Assembly: GCA_944387145.1 (NCBI GenBank)
Contig: CALXDU010000002.1
Location: forward strand, 1-60,330
Length of the DNA: 60,330 nt
Source: an uncultured Oscillospiraceae bacterium
GTDB taxonomy: Bacteria > Bacillota > Clostridia > Oscillospirales > Oscillospiraceae
Reading direction: 5' to 3'
The translations under genes and the position numbers were made by a program. A model generated the notes under the pieces. It was given only the letters and a program-made list of their open reading frames with translations. It was not told where the DNA came from and ran no database searches. Shown one piece after another: positions 1-8,155 of this stretch. Positions within the stretch are counted from its first letter, which is position 1. Every line of letters begins with the position of its first letter.

Positions 1-40
1 TATTTCAGCCCTGGCCGCCGGGCCGCACAGTGGCCGCTGA

Positions 41-1453
41 CTACCGCACCAGCGGCCGTTGGGGACCGCAATTTGCATGAACATACCGCTCTTCTGTATG
101 TTCAGTCTTACCGGAATATTTTATCAGATAAAATTCAAGAATTTCTCGCAAATCGTCTGGCCACGGGATATTTCGCAGCTCTGACATGTTGTGAGACACA
201 ATTTCCATCAAGCGATTCTTTTGCTCATCATTCAGCTTTCGATAAAGAGCCTGCCACGTTGCCGTTGTGCCATCTCCTTCGAAATGAGATCGGAACATAA
301 TCAATTCCCGTGGCATGACAAGAATTTCATAGAACTCGTCCAGATTATTGCCGAAAGCCTTATAGAAGAAACTGGAGCCTGCAGCTACAACGCCTTTGGT
401 CACCTGTAAAATAGCGGAAATTGCACGAACAGATTTCTTACACCAATTAGCGCCGATATATGTGCGGTCGGTCTCACTAATGGGAGAATATTTCATCGGG
501 AAGGAGAAAATCTGGATGCCAAGTTCCTCATTCAACTCAATGTTCACCCGCAGGCGCTCATAGAGATCTTCTGGCTTATCCTTGTAATTAAACAGAATAT
601 AGTTAGAAATCTCTTTAATGCCATGACGGTGTGCGGTACGAACGGCTTTGCAATATACATCTTTCAGATGGATGTCATCAAATGCAATGCGTAACGGATG
701 GATTGCAAGCCGGGCCAGCTGTTCCATATTCTCCTCATTGATTTTTCGACCATCAACACCCTGGTTGAAGTCTAAATACCGGGCTTTCTTCGCCTTGCTG
801 CGGTACTTCTCAATAATGGGAGACAGTTCTTCCTCATGATCCAGCATGTATTGCGCATAGTCCTCAGCATCTTCTGCACCAATAACAATCTGGAGGAATT
901 TTTCCAGCATTTCAGCAGATTTGATTCGTTTCTTAAACCCTTCCAGATATGCAGCTATTTTCTTGTCCAGGAAATCTGCACGGTCTCCGTTTTTGTAACG
1001 CATCATAACAATATTGTAGACGCCGGGGTCAGTGTATTTCGCGCCCTGCCCAAAGCCTGCTGCGCAAAGATCATCCACCAAGCTTTTCAAATCTGTTGTG
1101 TTCAGAACATTATTATCCAGAAGAAGGAGGTGCTGTTTTGGCCCGTATTTCTCATCTATGGTTCTGATTTGGTCAATGATATTGTTGGTTACATGGAAGC
1201 TGGGCTCCAGGATTGGCACAGCACAGAACGAACAATGGTTGGGGCAACCTCTGGTGGTGTAAGCAAAGTAATTATCACCAGCGGGGTACTTATAATCAAC
1301 CTGCTCTAAAATGGCATAGTCCAGCGGCAATTCATCGACATTGATATCGTTGTCGTCACCGACCACAGAAGTATCTGTGAACAGACCGGTCAGCACATGA
1401 GAACGCTCAATGCCGGTTGCTTCCGCAATTTTATCTGGCATGAGGGAGGCCAT
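41..1453 (-). CDS. Radical SAM protein, apparently missing its N-terminus
   Basis: Radical SAM enzymes use a [4Fe-4S] cluster to cleave S-adenosylmethionine and start radical chemistry. The cluster motif is visible as Cys70, Cys74 and Cys77 (GCPNHCSFC, CX3CX2C). The rest fits an elongated SAM barrel with a C-terminal helical part; no substrate can be assigned. The frame stays open upstream of the first ATG, encoding YASQPNVGGI before a stop at 1484-1486. Related proteins usually have a B12-binding-like or other N-terminal region that runs into GGIMASL, so I infer that the 5' end was lost and this may be a remnant. It lies just downstream of an HNH gene on the same strand. Family call is firm; whether the gene is functional is uncertain. 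Confidence 0.72.
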   Translation of the reverse strand: MASLMPDKIAEATGIERSHVLTGLFTDTSVVGDDNDINVDELPLDYAILEQVDYKYPAGDNYFAYTTRGCPNHCSFCAVPILEPSFHVTNNIIDQIRTIDEKYGPKQHLLLLDNNVLNTTDLKSLVDDLCAAGFGQGAKYTDPGVYNIVMMRYKNGDRADFLDKKIAAYLEGFKKRIKSAEMLEKFLQIVIGAEDAEDYAQYMLDHEEELSPIIEKYRSKAKKARYLDFNQGVDGRKINEENMEQLARLAIHPLRIAFDDIHLKDVYCKAVRTAHRHGIKEISNYILFNYKDKPEDLYERLRVNIELNEELGIQIFSFPMKYSPISETDRTYIGANWCKKSVRAISAILQVTKGVVAAGSSFFYKAFGNNLDEFYEILVMPRELIMFRSHFEGDGTTATWQALYRKLNDEQKNRLMEIVSHNMSELRNIPWPDDLREILEFYLIKYSGKTEHTEERYVHANCGPQRPLVR

Positions 1454-1505
1454 GATGCCACCGACATTGGGCTGAGATGCGTACTATTTTCAGCAGATAA
1501 GGTGT

Positions 1506-2342
1506 CTACTTTAGATGAATGTTTAACTTCAACCCCTCGATATAGCCATTAGGATAATGGAATGTTCTAGTAGAGAAATCAAATATCGGGTTTCGATCGT
1601 GAATAATTCCGTGGTGGTTGGGGCAGAGAATCATGATATTACTGGCGTTGTTATTCATGCTTTTTACAAAGTAATCAATGTGATGTGCATGTATTAGATT
1701 TGAACCATATGGTTCACCGATATACTGCCCACATAACTGGCATCGATAGCCATAGGCAATTTTGAGATCCTGGCAGATAGTCTTTGCCAAATGTCTGACT
1801 TTACATATTCTGGTTTGCAGATGGATGCTCGCTGTATCATCGGTGCCATCCAGAAGGCCCTCAGCAGCTTTCTCTCCAAGGAGAACAAGCCCTGCCGTTT
1901 CTTCACGGAACTCTGTATTGGGAATGCATTCCAAGAGAAGTTCGCCGGGTATTGTTGTAGAATATATTGCAAGGAATTCCTTTCTCTCTTCCGCTAGGTG
2001 GGTAATTCTTCCATTTCCGGTGGACAATTTCTGCGCTGTTATCAAAGAATTAGTATAGGAGAATATCTCTCGGAATTTTGCCGCCATTGGGCTTTTTCTT
2101 CCATATCGAATCTGAAGTAAATCTTTGTGATGGGGATACTTTTGTTCGTCGAACTGTATATTAGTCATTACTGCCGGGTATTGTTTCCCATCAACCCAAA
2201 TATGGATTGGCTGTTTCTGCCCTCGGTTAAGGGTTAACCCAAGTCCTGCAATCAGTTGTTCTTGATACAAAAGAGGAATTGAAAAACCTTCTGTCAGCAC
2301 TGACTGATCTACTGCCTTGTAGAATACGACCTCTCTGGGCAT
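1506..2342 (-). CDS. HNH endonuclease family protein
   Basis: The C-terminal third shows a zinc-stabilised HNH nuclease fold: CQLC at residues 201-204, HAHHID near 218-223, then an Asn-rich stretch and CPNHH at 240-244. The HAHH histidines and the final HH are the expected catalytic and metal-binding residues for nicking or cutting DNA. The N-terminal 180 residues (FYKAV..., IHIW..., IRYGRKS) form a separate beta-rich domain I cannot name; by analogy with other HNH fusions it may recognise DNA. The gene lies between AbiE and the radical SAM gene, which suggests a defence or mobile-element setting. It could equally be a stand-alone restriction-type nuclease. Confidence 0.8.
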   Translation of the reverse strand: MPREVVFYKAVDQSVLTEGFSIPLLYQEQLIAGLGLTLNRGQKQPIHIWVDGKQYPAVMTNIQFDEQKYPHHKDLLQIRYGRKSPMAAKFREIFSYTNSLITAQKLSTGNGRITHLAEERKEFLAIYSTTIPGELLLECIPNTEFREETAGLVLLGEKAAEGLLDGTDDTASIHLQTRICKVRHLAKTICQDLKIAYGYRCQLCGQYIGEPYGSNLIHAHHIDYFVKSMNNNASNIMILCPNHHGIIHDRNPIFDFSTRTFHYPNGYIEGLKLNIHLK

Positions 2343-2405
2343 ACTTTCACCCCACTCCTATCCAATTTATTATTTGCGCAGCCTGAGCGGCTGCCGAAGC
2401 CCCAA

Positions 2406-2435
2406 TTTTGGTTGAATCTGACGCTTCAACCAAAA
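2406..2435 (-). terminator. Possible weak terminator of the AbiE operon
   Basis: An 11-bp perfect inverted repeat (arms 2406-2416 and 2425-2435, loop 8 nt) lies in the 310-bp gap between the abiEii stop and the HNH start. It has only a short T stretch on the minus strand. Nothing else convincing was seen in the gap 2343-2652; small plus-strand frames there look like chance. Confidence 0.35.
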
Positions 2436-2652
2436 CTGTAGCTAAGATGGAACCCATTTTTCTACCGCTAGGTGTCCAACTTGAACTTGCAATTTACGTA
2501 TCGAATATTTCGCTTAACTTAGGCATATCTTGCCTCCATCTCTATCTGAGTATTTCTTTGGGGATATCTGCATCTGAAAATGCGAACACTGAGAACAGGG
2601 ACAAAATCAACCAATTATGATTATCCTGTTCAAATTCTTCCATTGTGCTTGC

Positions 2653-3558
2653 TTATTCCCATATAGCGGAATTCGCGTGCCATATTTTTTGCATTTCTTC
2701 TTCACGGGTAATGGCTGTCCAAACCGGCGCAAGGAACAGATCTATTCCTGCTATAACGGAAGAGAATTCTACATCTGGATTTCCCAGTGTTCTCAGGAAG
2801 TACCGCCATTTGGTCTGCATATCCTCGTCGTCCACCAGAGAAAGCACACGATCAAAGCTATCCTTTTCATAGGTCGTCCCACGATTTTGGAGGGTTTCTT
2901 GGATGGCGGTTTGCAGCTTCAGACCATCGAAGTCGAATGTCCGGGACAAATAATAAATGTCGTAAAAATCCTTCATCCGTCCGGTCAGTTCAAACCGCTG
3001 CAGGATCGCATCGAATTTCTCGGCGATGGTGCTTTCCAGCGAGTAGGTAAGGATTTCCGGCTTTTCATAGCCCTCAAGCTGGGTCTGAATGTTTCGCCTC
3101 TGAGCATTGGGGACAATGACATCCCCCACACTAATATCCACATTAAAGGGGACTCGGACATTCTTGATATAGCCGGTGATCTGGGTGCTGACACCGTGGT
3201 ATTTCCGCTGGACTGCAATCGGTTCGGCTTTGCCTGCCTTGAAAGTCACAAAATCATTGCCGGTATCCACTGTCAGGATTTCTGCAATGATCTCGTCCAT
3301 CCTGGCAAGGTCATTATTCAGTCCCCGCATAAGAAAATCCACATCCACCGTTGCCCGGCTTTCAAAATTGGTCAGCGTATAAATGAACAGTCCGCCCTTC
3401 AACACGAAGTTCTCCGCATATTTGGAGCCAGCCAACCGACGCAAAAATTCTTCCTGGAAGAACAGCTGCAGGCATTGCTGATAGCTGATGGAGGAAGCCT
3501 TGGCCTTGTTTTTCAGTTTTGCAAGAACAGAAGCGGCAATGTCTGCCATTACAGCCAC
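2653..3558 (-). CDS. AbiEii-family toxin (nucleotidyltransferase), type IV toxin-antitoxin
   Basis: AbiEii proteins are nucleotidyltransferase-like toxins that arrest growth during phage infection. The signature is visible: KGG at residues 54-56 (FVLKGGLFIYTL) followed by SRATVDVDF at 67-75, with the paired aspartates Asp72 and Asp74 expected to bind metal. Later conserved stretches include YSLESTIAEKFDAI and RMKDFYDIYYL, typical of the family's helical half. Length, 301 aa, is normal. It overlaps the antitoxin gene by 10 bp, so the two are translationally coupled. A second in-frame ATG three codons on could be the true start. Confidence 0.9.
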   Translation of the reverse strand: MAVMADIAASVLAKLKNKAKASSISYQQCLQLFFQEEFLRRLAGSKYAENFVLKGGLFIYTLTNFESRATVDVDFLMRGLNNDLARMDEIIAEILTVDTGNDFVTFKAGKAEPIAVQRKYHGVSTQITGYIKNVRVPFNVDISVGDVIVPNAQRRNIQTQLEGYEKPEILTYSLESTIAEKFDAILQRFELTGRMKDFYDIYYLSRTFDFDGLKLQTAIQETLQNRGTTYEKDSFDRVLSLVDDEDMQTKWRYFLRTLGNPDVEFSSVIAGIDLFLAPVWTAITREEEMQKIWHANSAIWE

Positions 3559-4148
3559 ACTCCAATCAAATCTTTTGCGGTTCTTTTCACGCGCAGAGGT
3601 TCCGCATATTCCAGTAGTTTCGGAATGCTCTTTCCCGGATCGTTGATGTAGTTTTGAATTGCCTTGTTGAAAATCTCTTTATCCATCTTATTGCGATAGC
3701 GCAGGCAGTCGCAGATCACGCGATCTTTGTCATAGATCCGAATTTCGTGCCCGTCCATATTCCCTTTTGTCAGGCCCAGTTCCAGAACCGCAGGCTCCAG
3801 AAAATAGGGCTTCACGAAGGGATAGTCGATGCGGAATCGGGATTTCCCAGAATCTTTACTGACTGCCAGATGCCACTGCCCAGGAGTGCGGTCGCTATAC
3901 CCGTAATACCTGAGAGCCGTATCCATGCAGAAAATCCCATCCGGGAACAGGCGCTTTACCGTGCCAACCTCGCTGAAATCATCGGGGTTGACCCATTGAT
4001 AGTACCCTCTGCGAACTTTTTCAATAACACCACTTGTGAGAAGTTGTTCTCGCTGCTGATAGTACACTTTCTCATCAGCGAGCTGTGAAGTTCGCATCAT
4101 TCCGCCATAGCGATCAAATATTTCCTTGTAATATTCAATGTTGTTCAC
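3549..4148 (-). CDS. AbiEi-family antitoxin, type IV toxin-antitoxin
   Basis: This is the antitoxin partner of AbiEii. The N-terminal winged-helix region (RYGGMMRTSQLADEKV... REQLL... VRRGYYQW, residues about 13-53) is the DNA-binding part that in known AbiE systems represses the operon. The C-terminal region (MDTALRYYGYS, IRIYDKDRVICDCLRYR) matches the antitoxin domain. The start is GTG (4146-4148), preceded by AAAGGG at a spacing of 8 nt. It is the first gene of a two-gene operon and overlaps the toxin start. In type IV systems the antitoxin counteracts the toxin without direct contact. That is known biology and was not seen here. Confidence 0.88.
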   Translation of the reverse strand: MNNIEYYKEIFDRYGGMMRTSQLADEKVYYQQREQLLTSGVIEKVRRGYYQWVNPDDFSEVGTVKRLFPDGIFCMDTALRYYGYSDRTPGQWHLAVSKDSGKSRFRIDYPFVKPYFLEPAVLELGLTKGNMDGHEIRIYDKDRVICDCLRYRNKMDKEIFNKAIQNYINDPGKSIPKLLEYAEPLRVKRTAKDLIGVWL

Positions 4149-4208
4149 AGGAAAAACCCTTTCTGGAATGCGATTGCTAAGCCCATTCTCTTAAACTTCT
4201 TGATCATA

Positions 4209-4236
4209 ATTATAATCAATATATCATCAATGTCAA
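4209..4236 (-). promoter_or_regulatory. Promoter of the AbiE operon
   Basis: On the minus strand TTGACA (4231-4236) and TATAAT (4209-4214) are both perfect consensus with a 16-bp spacer, about 60 bp upstream of the antitoxin start. The surrounding AT-rich repeats could be the AbiEi operator, as family autoregulation predicts, but no clear inverted repeat was identified. Confidence 0.8.
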
Positions 4237-4767
4237 TACAAAAGCGATAGGAATCAGTCGTTGGAGCGGACAGTTTAATAACAAGCAGAAATAGCAATGG
4301 ATTGGACTTACGAAATAAGTATGCTCATGGCCGGTTACCTGGAGTTGCAGAAAATCATGGTGGTAATCATTCTAAGAATCAACGAAAAAGACAATTGCCC
4401 ACCAATCATCGAAATGGTGGGCTGCACGGCGTCTATTTCGTTAATCCAGCAGCCAGTCCGGCTTTGTGCGCTGATGCATGATGCCGAAATGAGAATTATG
4501 TCGCAAAATGTGCATAGTTTCTTTGGAATTATGTCACGCGCATCCTTCGAGATGACAGCGTGTCATTTCGCTGTCTCTCATAGAGGGCGCATATCATAGT
4601 GCGTGACTGCTGTGTAAGTGCTATGGAAAGGATTTTGCAACCTTTCACACGTTTCCTTTCCAGAATCGAATCCTGGCAAAGACACCCGGCGAAAAATTCG
4701 CCGGGTGTCTTTGCCAGCGGAGGTGGACATGGTTGTTGGCGGATGCAAACGCTCTGGAGCCCGTGCG
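4237..4767. other. 530-bp non-coding stretch with short repeats
   Basis: I see no convincing gene here. The decamer GAATTATGTC occurs twice as a direct repeat (4493-4502 and 4526-4535), a pattern sometimes left by transposon ends. Short open frames around 4311-4480 do not resemble any family I recognise. The perfect palindrome at 4674-4716 is listed separately. Confidence 0.4.
4674..4716. repeat. Perfect 20-bp palindrome with 3-nt loop
   Basis: Arms 4674-4693 and 4697-4716 are perfectly complementary (TGGCAAAGACACCCGGCGAA and its complement) around AAA. It lies 50 bp beyond the stop of the SNF2 gene and would form a very stable RNA hairpin on either strand. Neither side has a T-run, so it is not a standard intrinsic terminator. 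It may stop transcription with help, protect the mRNA 3' end, or be a scar or repeat element. Confidence 0.75.
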
Positions 4768-7700
4768 TCAAACGGTTTCGGTGAGGAGGGACAGGAGATC
4801 TTCTTTGGACATATTCAGGATACCACCGTCTTCGGCGCCGGAGATGGTGTCCATGAGGGCTGCTTTTTTCTCCTGCAATTCCAGAATTCTCTCCTCAATG
4901 GTATCCTTGGCGATGAGCTTGTACACCTGCACATGGGCCTGCTGGCCGATGCGGTGGGCCCGGTCTGTGGCCTGATCCTGGGCCGCCTGATTCCACCAGG
5001 GGTCAAAGTGGATGACAATGTCCGCCGCCGTCAGATTCAGCCCGGTGCCGCCGGCCTTCAGAGAGATGAGGAACACAGAGGCTGCCCCGGCGTTGAAGGC
5101 TTTCACCAGCTTTGCCCGCTTTTCTTTGGTGGTAGAGCCTTGCAGGGTGAAGCTGGAAATGTGCGCTTCGTCCAGCCGGGCGCGGATTCTGTCCAGCATG
5201 GAGGTGAACTGGGAGAACAGAAGAATCTGGTGACCGTTTTCCACCATGGCCTGACACAGCTCCATGCAGGCATCCAGCTTGCTGGTTTCCCCCTCGTAGT
5301 TCTCAAAGCACAGGTTGGGGTCACAGCAGATTTGCCGCAGCCGGGTCAGAGCCGCCAGAATCTGCAATTTTCCCTGCTCCCCGTCCAGTTTTTCCACCGT
5401 GGCCTGCACGCAGGCGCAGTAGGTTTTTCGCTCTTCCTCAGATAGGGATATCCGGCGGACATATTCTTCCTTCGGCGGCAGCTCCTTCAGAACCTCGGCT
5501 TTCCGGCGCCTAAGCAGGAAGGGCTGCACCAGCCGCCGCAGCTGGGCGGAGGCCTCCGGGTTCATACTCTTGACGATGGGCTTTTCCAGCTTCTCCCGGA
5601 AAGCGGTGTGGGTGTAGAGGTAGCCGCTCATAAGGAAGTCAAACAGATTCCAAAGCTCGCTGAGCCGGTTTTCCACAGGAGTGCCCGTCAGCACGAACCG
5701 CTGGCGGCTGTTTATCTGCTTCACCGCCTTGGAGGTCAGGGTGGCCGCGTTTTTGATGTGCTGGGCTTCGTCCAGCACGCAGCAGTAAAATTCCTGCTGG
5801 CTGTAGTCCCCGATGTCCTGCCGCAGCAGCTCGTAGGACGTGACCCACACATCCGCGTCCGCGCCGGAGCGCAGGGCTTTCCGCTCGGCGGCGGTGCCAA
5901 GGATCAGCCGGTAGGACAGCTGGGGAGCGAATTTTGTCAGCTCCTCGCCCCAGTTGTAGATGAGAGAAGCGGGGCAGACCACCAGAGAGGATTTCCCCGT
6001 GGTTTTCCTGGGAACCGTTGCCAGAAACGCGATGACCTGCAGCGTCTTTCCGAGGCCCATTTCGTCCGCCAGAATGCCGCCAAAGCCGTAGCTTTCCAGG
6101 GTTTTCAGCCATTGAAAACCGGTTTTCTGATAGGGCCGGAGTACCGTTTCCATGCCCTCCGGCAGGGCGTAGTCGCTCTCCGACAGAGCCTTGAAATTGC
6201 GGATCATCTCCCGGAAGCGGCTGTCCCGGCTGACCTGAACGCCCTCGCTGCCGCTGAGCATTCCGTCCAGGTACAGCCCCCGGTAGGCGGGCAGCGTGAC
6301 GGTACCCTTAGCCAATTCCTTCTTGGAAAGCTGGAGCATCTGGGCCATTTCCGCCATTTTTTCATAGCCGGAGCCATTCAGCTCCAGATACCTTCCGTCG
6401 GTGAGCCGGTGGTATTTCCGACGCAGCAGAAGGCTCTGGTACAGGGCAGACAGCTCCTCCTTCGGAAAACCGCCGGTGTCCAGCGTCAGGGTCAGCAGCC
6501 CATCGGAAACGGAGAGCCCTACGCTGGCGGCGGTGGGCTGGATACGCCTGCCTTGCAGCCGGTCGCTGAGGTAGACCTCGCCGTACTGCCGGAAGCCATC
6601 CAGCGGGCCGGTCAGAAAGTCATAGGCTTCCTCCTCCCCGGTGAGGGTGAAGCTACCGCCCTGCCGCTGGAAATATCGCTGGGCCAGTAGGATGGCCGCG
6701 CTTTCCGCCTTCACGTCCCGTCGGACGCCGTCCTTCTCCGAGGGTCTGTCTGTGGGGGCGAAGGTGCGTTCCCCATAGCGGAAGACGATTTTCAGGCGCA
6801 GCGTTTCTTCCTCCATGTCAAAATAGAAGCCGGTGGCGCATTCCTCCGGCAGGTATTCCTGCAAAAGCCCCTCCCGGTCTTCGATCTCCACCAGTTCCCC
6901 GATTTCCGGCAGCACACAGCCGCAGAAGGTGGGCAGGTCTTTCAGGGCAAGGCGCATAGACGCCTGCCCCTGCTCCAGCAGAGGGTACACCTTGTTCCGA
7001 AAGGCAGGGCTGCACCGCTGGAGGGTATTCTCGCTCAGGGCGTACAGGTTCTTTCGGCTCCCGAAGAAACGGTAATTACAGGGCATTTTGATTTCCAGCA
7101 GAACGCTGTCCCCCTGCTTTTCCACCCGGATACCCACCTGGGGGTCTTCCCGGAGGAGTCTGAGGTTGTTTCCCCATTCGGCTTCCAGCGGTTCCCCCTC
7201 CAAAAGGTCAAACCACCGGTCAAAGGAATCGCCGGTGAGGGTGATCCGGTTTTTCTCATCGCCGGATTCATACCGGGAATAGAGGGAGCCGCTCATGGAA
7301 CGGAACTGGCTGAACTCATTCATCAGCAGATCGATCATGGCTTGAGAGCGGGCATCGAACTGCTCGATGCTATGATCCAGCGTTAGGCCCTTGCCGTAGC
7401 TTTCCGTCCGGCGCAGATCCACATTGTTCAGAAAGTCCCGGATATTTTTCACCACATACAGCTTTTCCCGCCCCACCCGGAAGGTGAACATGGGGTAGCC
7501 GCGGTAGGCGGTGTGAAGCTGGGGAACCAGACGGGCAGGGACATCCGGGAGGGCAGGCTGCTGCTCCCGGCTTTTTTGCAGGTAGCTTTGCAGCAGGGCC
7601 TGGGCGTAGCGGTCACTGCGGGCTGCCGCTGGCCGGGGCGGTTCTTCCACATAGGCGATCATGGCAGCGGCAATGTGCTTGCATTTGCCCATGTCCTCAA

Positions 7701-7917
7701 ACCGGGGGCAGCTGCAGCCGATGCGCATATATCCGTAATCCAGCTGCTGAAAGCGGACGGAATAGACCTCACTGCCCCGGACGCAGCACTTCACGATCGG
7801 ATTCTCACCCTCTCCGGCCGTCATATCCAGCACACGCCCCTGCCGGAAGTACTCCATGCCCCGGGCGTAGTCCGCATTGGAAAACAGCGATTTTACCTGT
7901 GCCAGATCCAGTTTCAA
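4768..7917 (-). CDS. SNF2/Swi2-family DEAD/DEAH helicase with SWIM zinc finger
   Basis: This is an ATP-dependent DNA translocase of the bacterial SNF2 family (1049 aa). In order: a SWIM zinc-binding motif (Cys68, Cys70, Cys79, His81, pattern CSCPRF...CKH); a long bacterial SNF2-associated region; the DEXH ATPase core with ILADEMGLGKTLQ near residue 620, DEAQHIKN near 714 and LTGTPVENR; and the helicase C-terminal lobe with SLKAGGTGLNLTAAD and DRAHRIGQ near the end. Members remodel protein-DNA or transcription complexes; no specific partner is known for this one. It is monocistronic on the minus strand, isolated from the dipeptidase gene by a hairpin. Some clade members are linked to defence islands, and AbiE lies next door, but that link is inference. 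Confidence 0.93.
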   Translation of the reverse strand: MKLDLAQVKSLFSNADYARGMEYFRQGRVLDMTAGEGENPIVKCCVRGSEVYSVRFQQLDYGYMRIGCSCPRFEDMGKCKHIAAAMIAYVEEPPRPAAARSDRYAQALLQSYLQKSREQQPALPDVPARLVPQLHTAYRGYPMFTFRVGREKLYVVKNIRDFLNNVDLRRTESYGKGLTLDHSIEQFDARSQAMIDLLMNEFSQFRSMSGSLYSRYESGDEKNRITLTGDSFDRWFDLLEGEPLEAEWGNNLRLLREDPQVGIRVEKQGDSVLLEIKMPCNYRFFGSRKNLYALSENTLQRCSPAFRNKVYPLLEQGQASMRLALKDLPTFCGCVLPEIGELVEIEDREGLLQEYLPEECATGFYFDMEEETLRLKIVFRYGERTFAPTDRPSEKDGVRRDVKAESAAILLAQRYFQRQGGSFTLTGEEEAYDFLTGPLDGFRQYGEVYLSDRLQGRRIQPTAASVGLSVSDGLLTLTLDTGGFPKEELSALYQSLLLRRKYHRLTDGRYLELNGSGYEKMAEMAQMLQLSKKELAKGTVTLPAYRGLYLDGMLSGSEGVQVSRDSRFREMIRNFKALSESDYALPEGMETVLRPYQKTGFQWLKTLESYGFGGILADEMGLGKTLQVIAFLATVPRKTTGKSSLVVCPASLIYNWGEELTKFAPQLSYRLILGTAAERKALRSGADADVWVTSYELLRQDIGDYSQQEFYCCVLDEAQHIKNAATLTSKAVKQINSRQRFVLTGTPVENRLSELWNLFDFLMSGYLYTHTAFREKLEKPIVKSMNPEASAQLRRLVQPFLLRRRKAEVLKELPPKEEYVRRISLSEEERKTYCACVQATVEKLDGEQGKLQILAALTRLRQICCDPNLCFENYEGETSKLDACMELCQAMVENGHQILLFSQFTSMLDRIRARLDEAHISSFTLQGSTTKEKRAKLVKAFNAGAASVFLISLKAGGTGLNLTAADIVIHFDPWWNQAAQDQATDRAHRIGQQAHVQVYKLIAKDTIEERILELQEKKAALMDTISGAEDGGILNMSKEDLLSLLTETV

Positions 7918-8079
7918 AGAAATCCCGCCTTTTCTGTGTTTTCCAACAGTATAGCATGAAAAACGGGAAAAGAAAAGGCGGAATGTACCGGTGAACAGCT
8001 CCCCCGGAAGCTTTCACGCCAAACGATAATTCAGATGGCGAACAGGAATCGGACAACACCGTTATCATCACAGATTGAA

Positions 8080-8104
8080 AGGGTGTCGCGTTTCGCGACA
8101 CCCT
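8080..8104 (-). terminator. Terminator after the dipeptidase gene
   Basis: An 11-bp perfect stem (8080-8090 with 8094-8104) closes a 3-nt loop about 50 bp past the dipeptidase stop and upstream of the SNF2 start. On the minus strand the stem is followed by a short TTTC run. Confidence 0.6.
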
Positions 8105-8155
8105 CGTTTAAATATTTGATATTTCCGGTAATTCTCAATAACATAAGCAATAATC

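Noticed and set aside
2408..3651. Long plus-strand frames overlapping the AbiE region (70 and 344 codons)
   Set aside because: They are antisense to the clearly real AbiEii gene, lack ribosome binding sites and resemble no protein family.
4297..4599. 100-codon plus-strand frame in the gap before the SNF2 gene
   Set aside because: No family resemblance, no Shine-Dalgarno, and competing frames in the same stretch look equally plausible or implausible.
4655..4680. T-arm-like sequence next to the palindrome, possible tRNA fragment
   Set aside because: The G53-C61 pair and the acceptor/anticodon arms are missing.
4618..7959. Several 150-360 codon plus-strand frames opposite the SNF2 gene
   Set aside because: Shadows produced by the GC-rich codon usage of the minus-strand gene.
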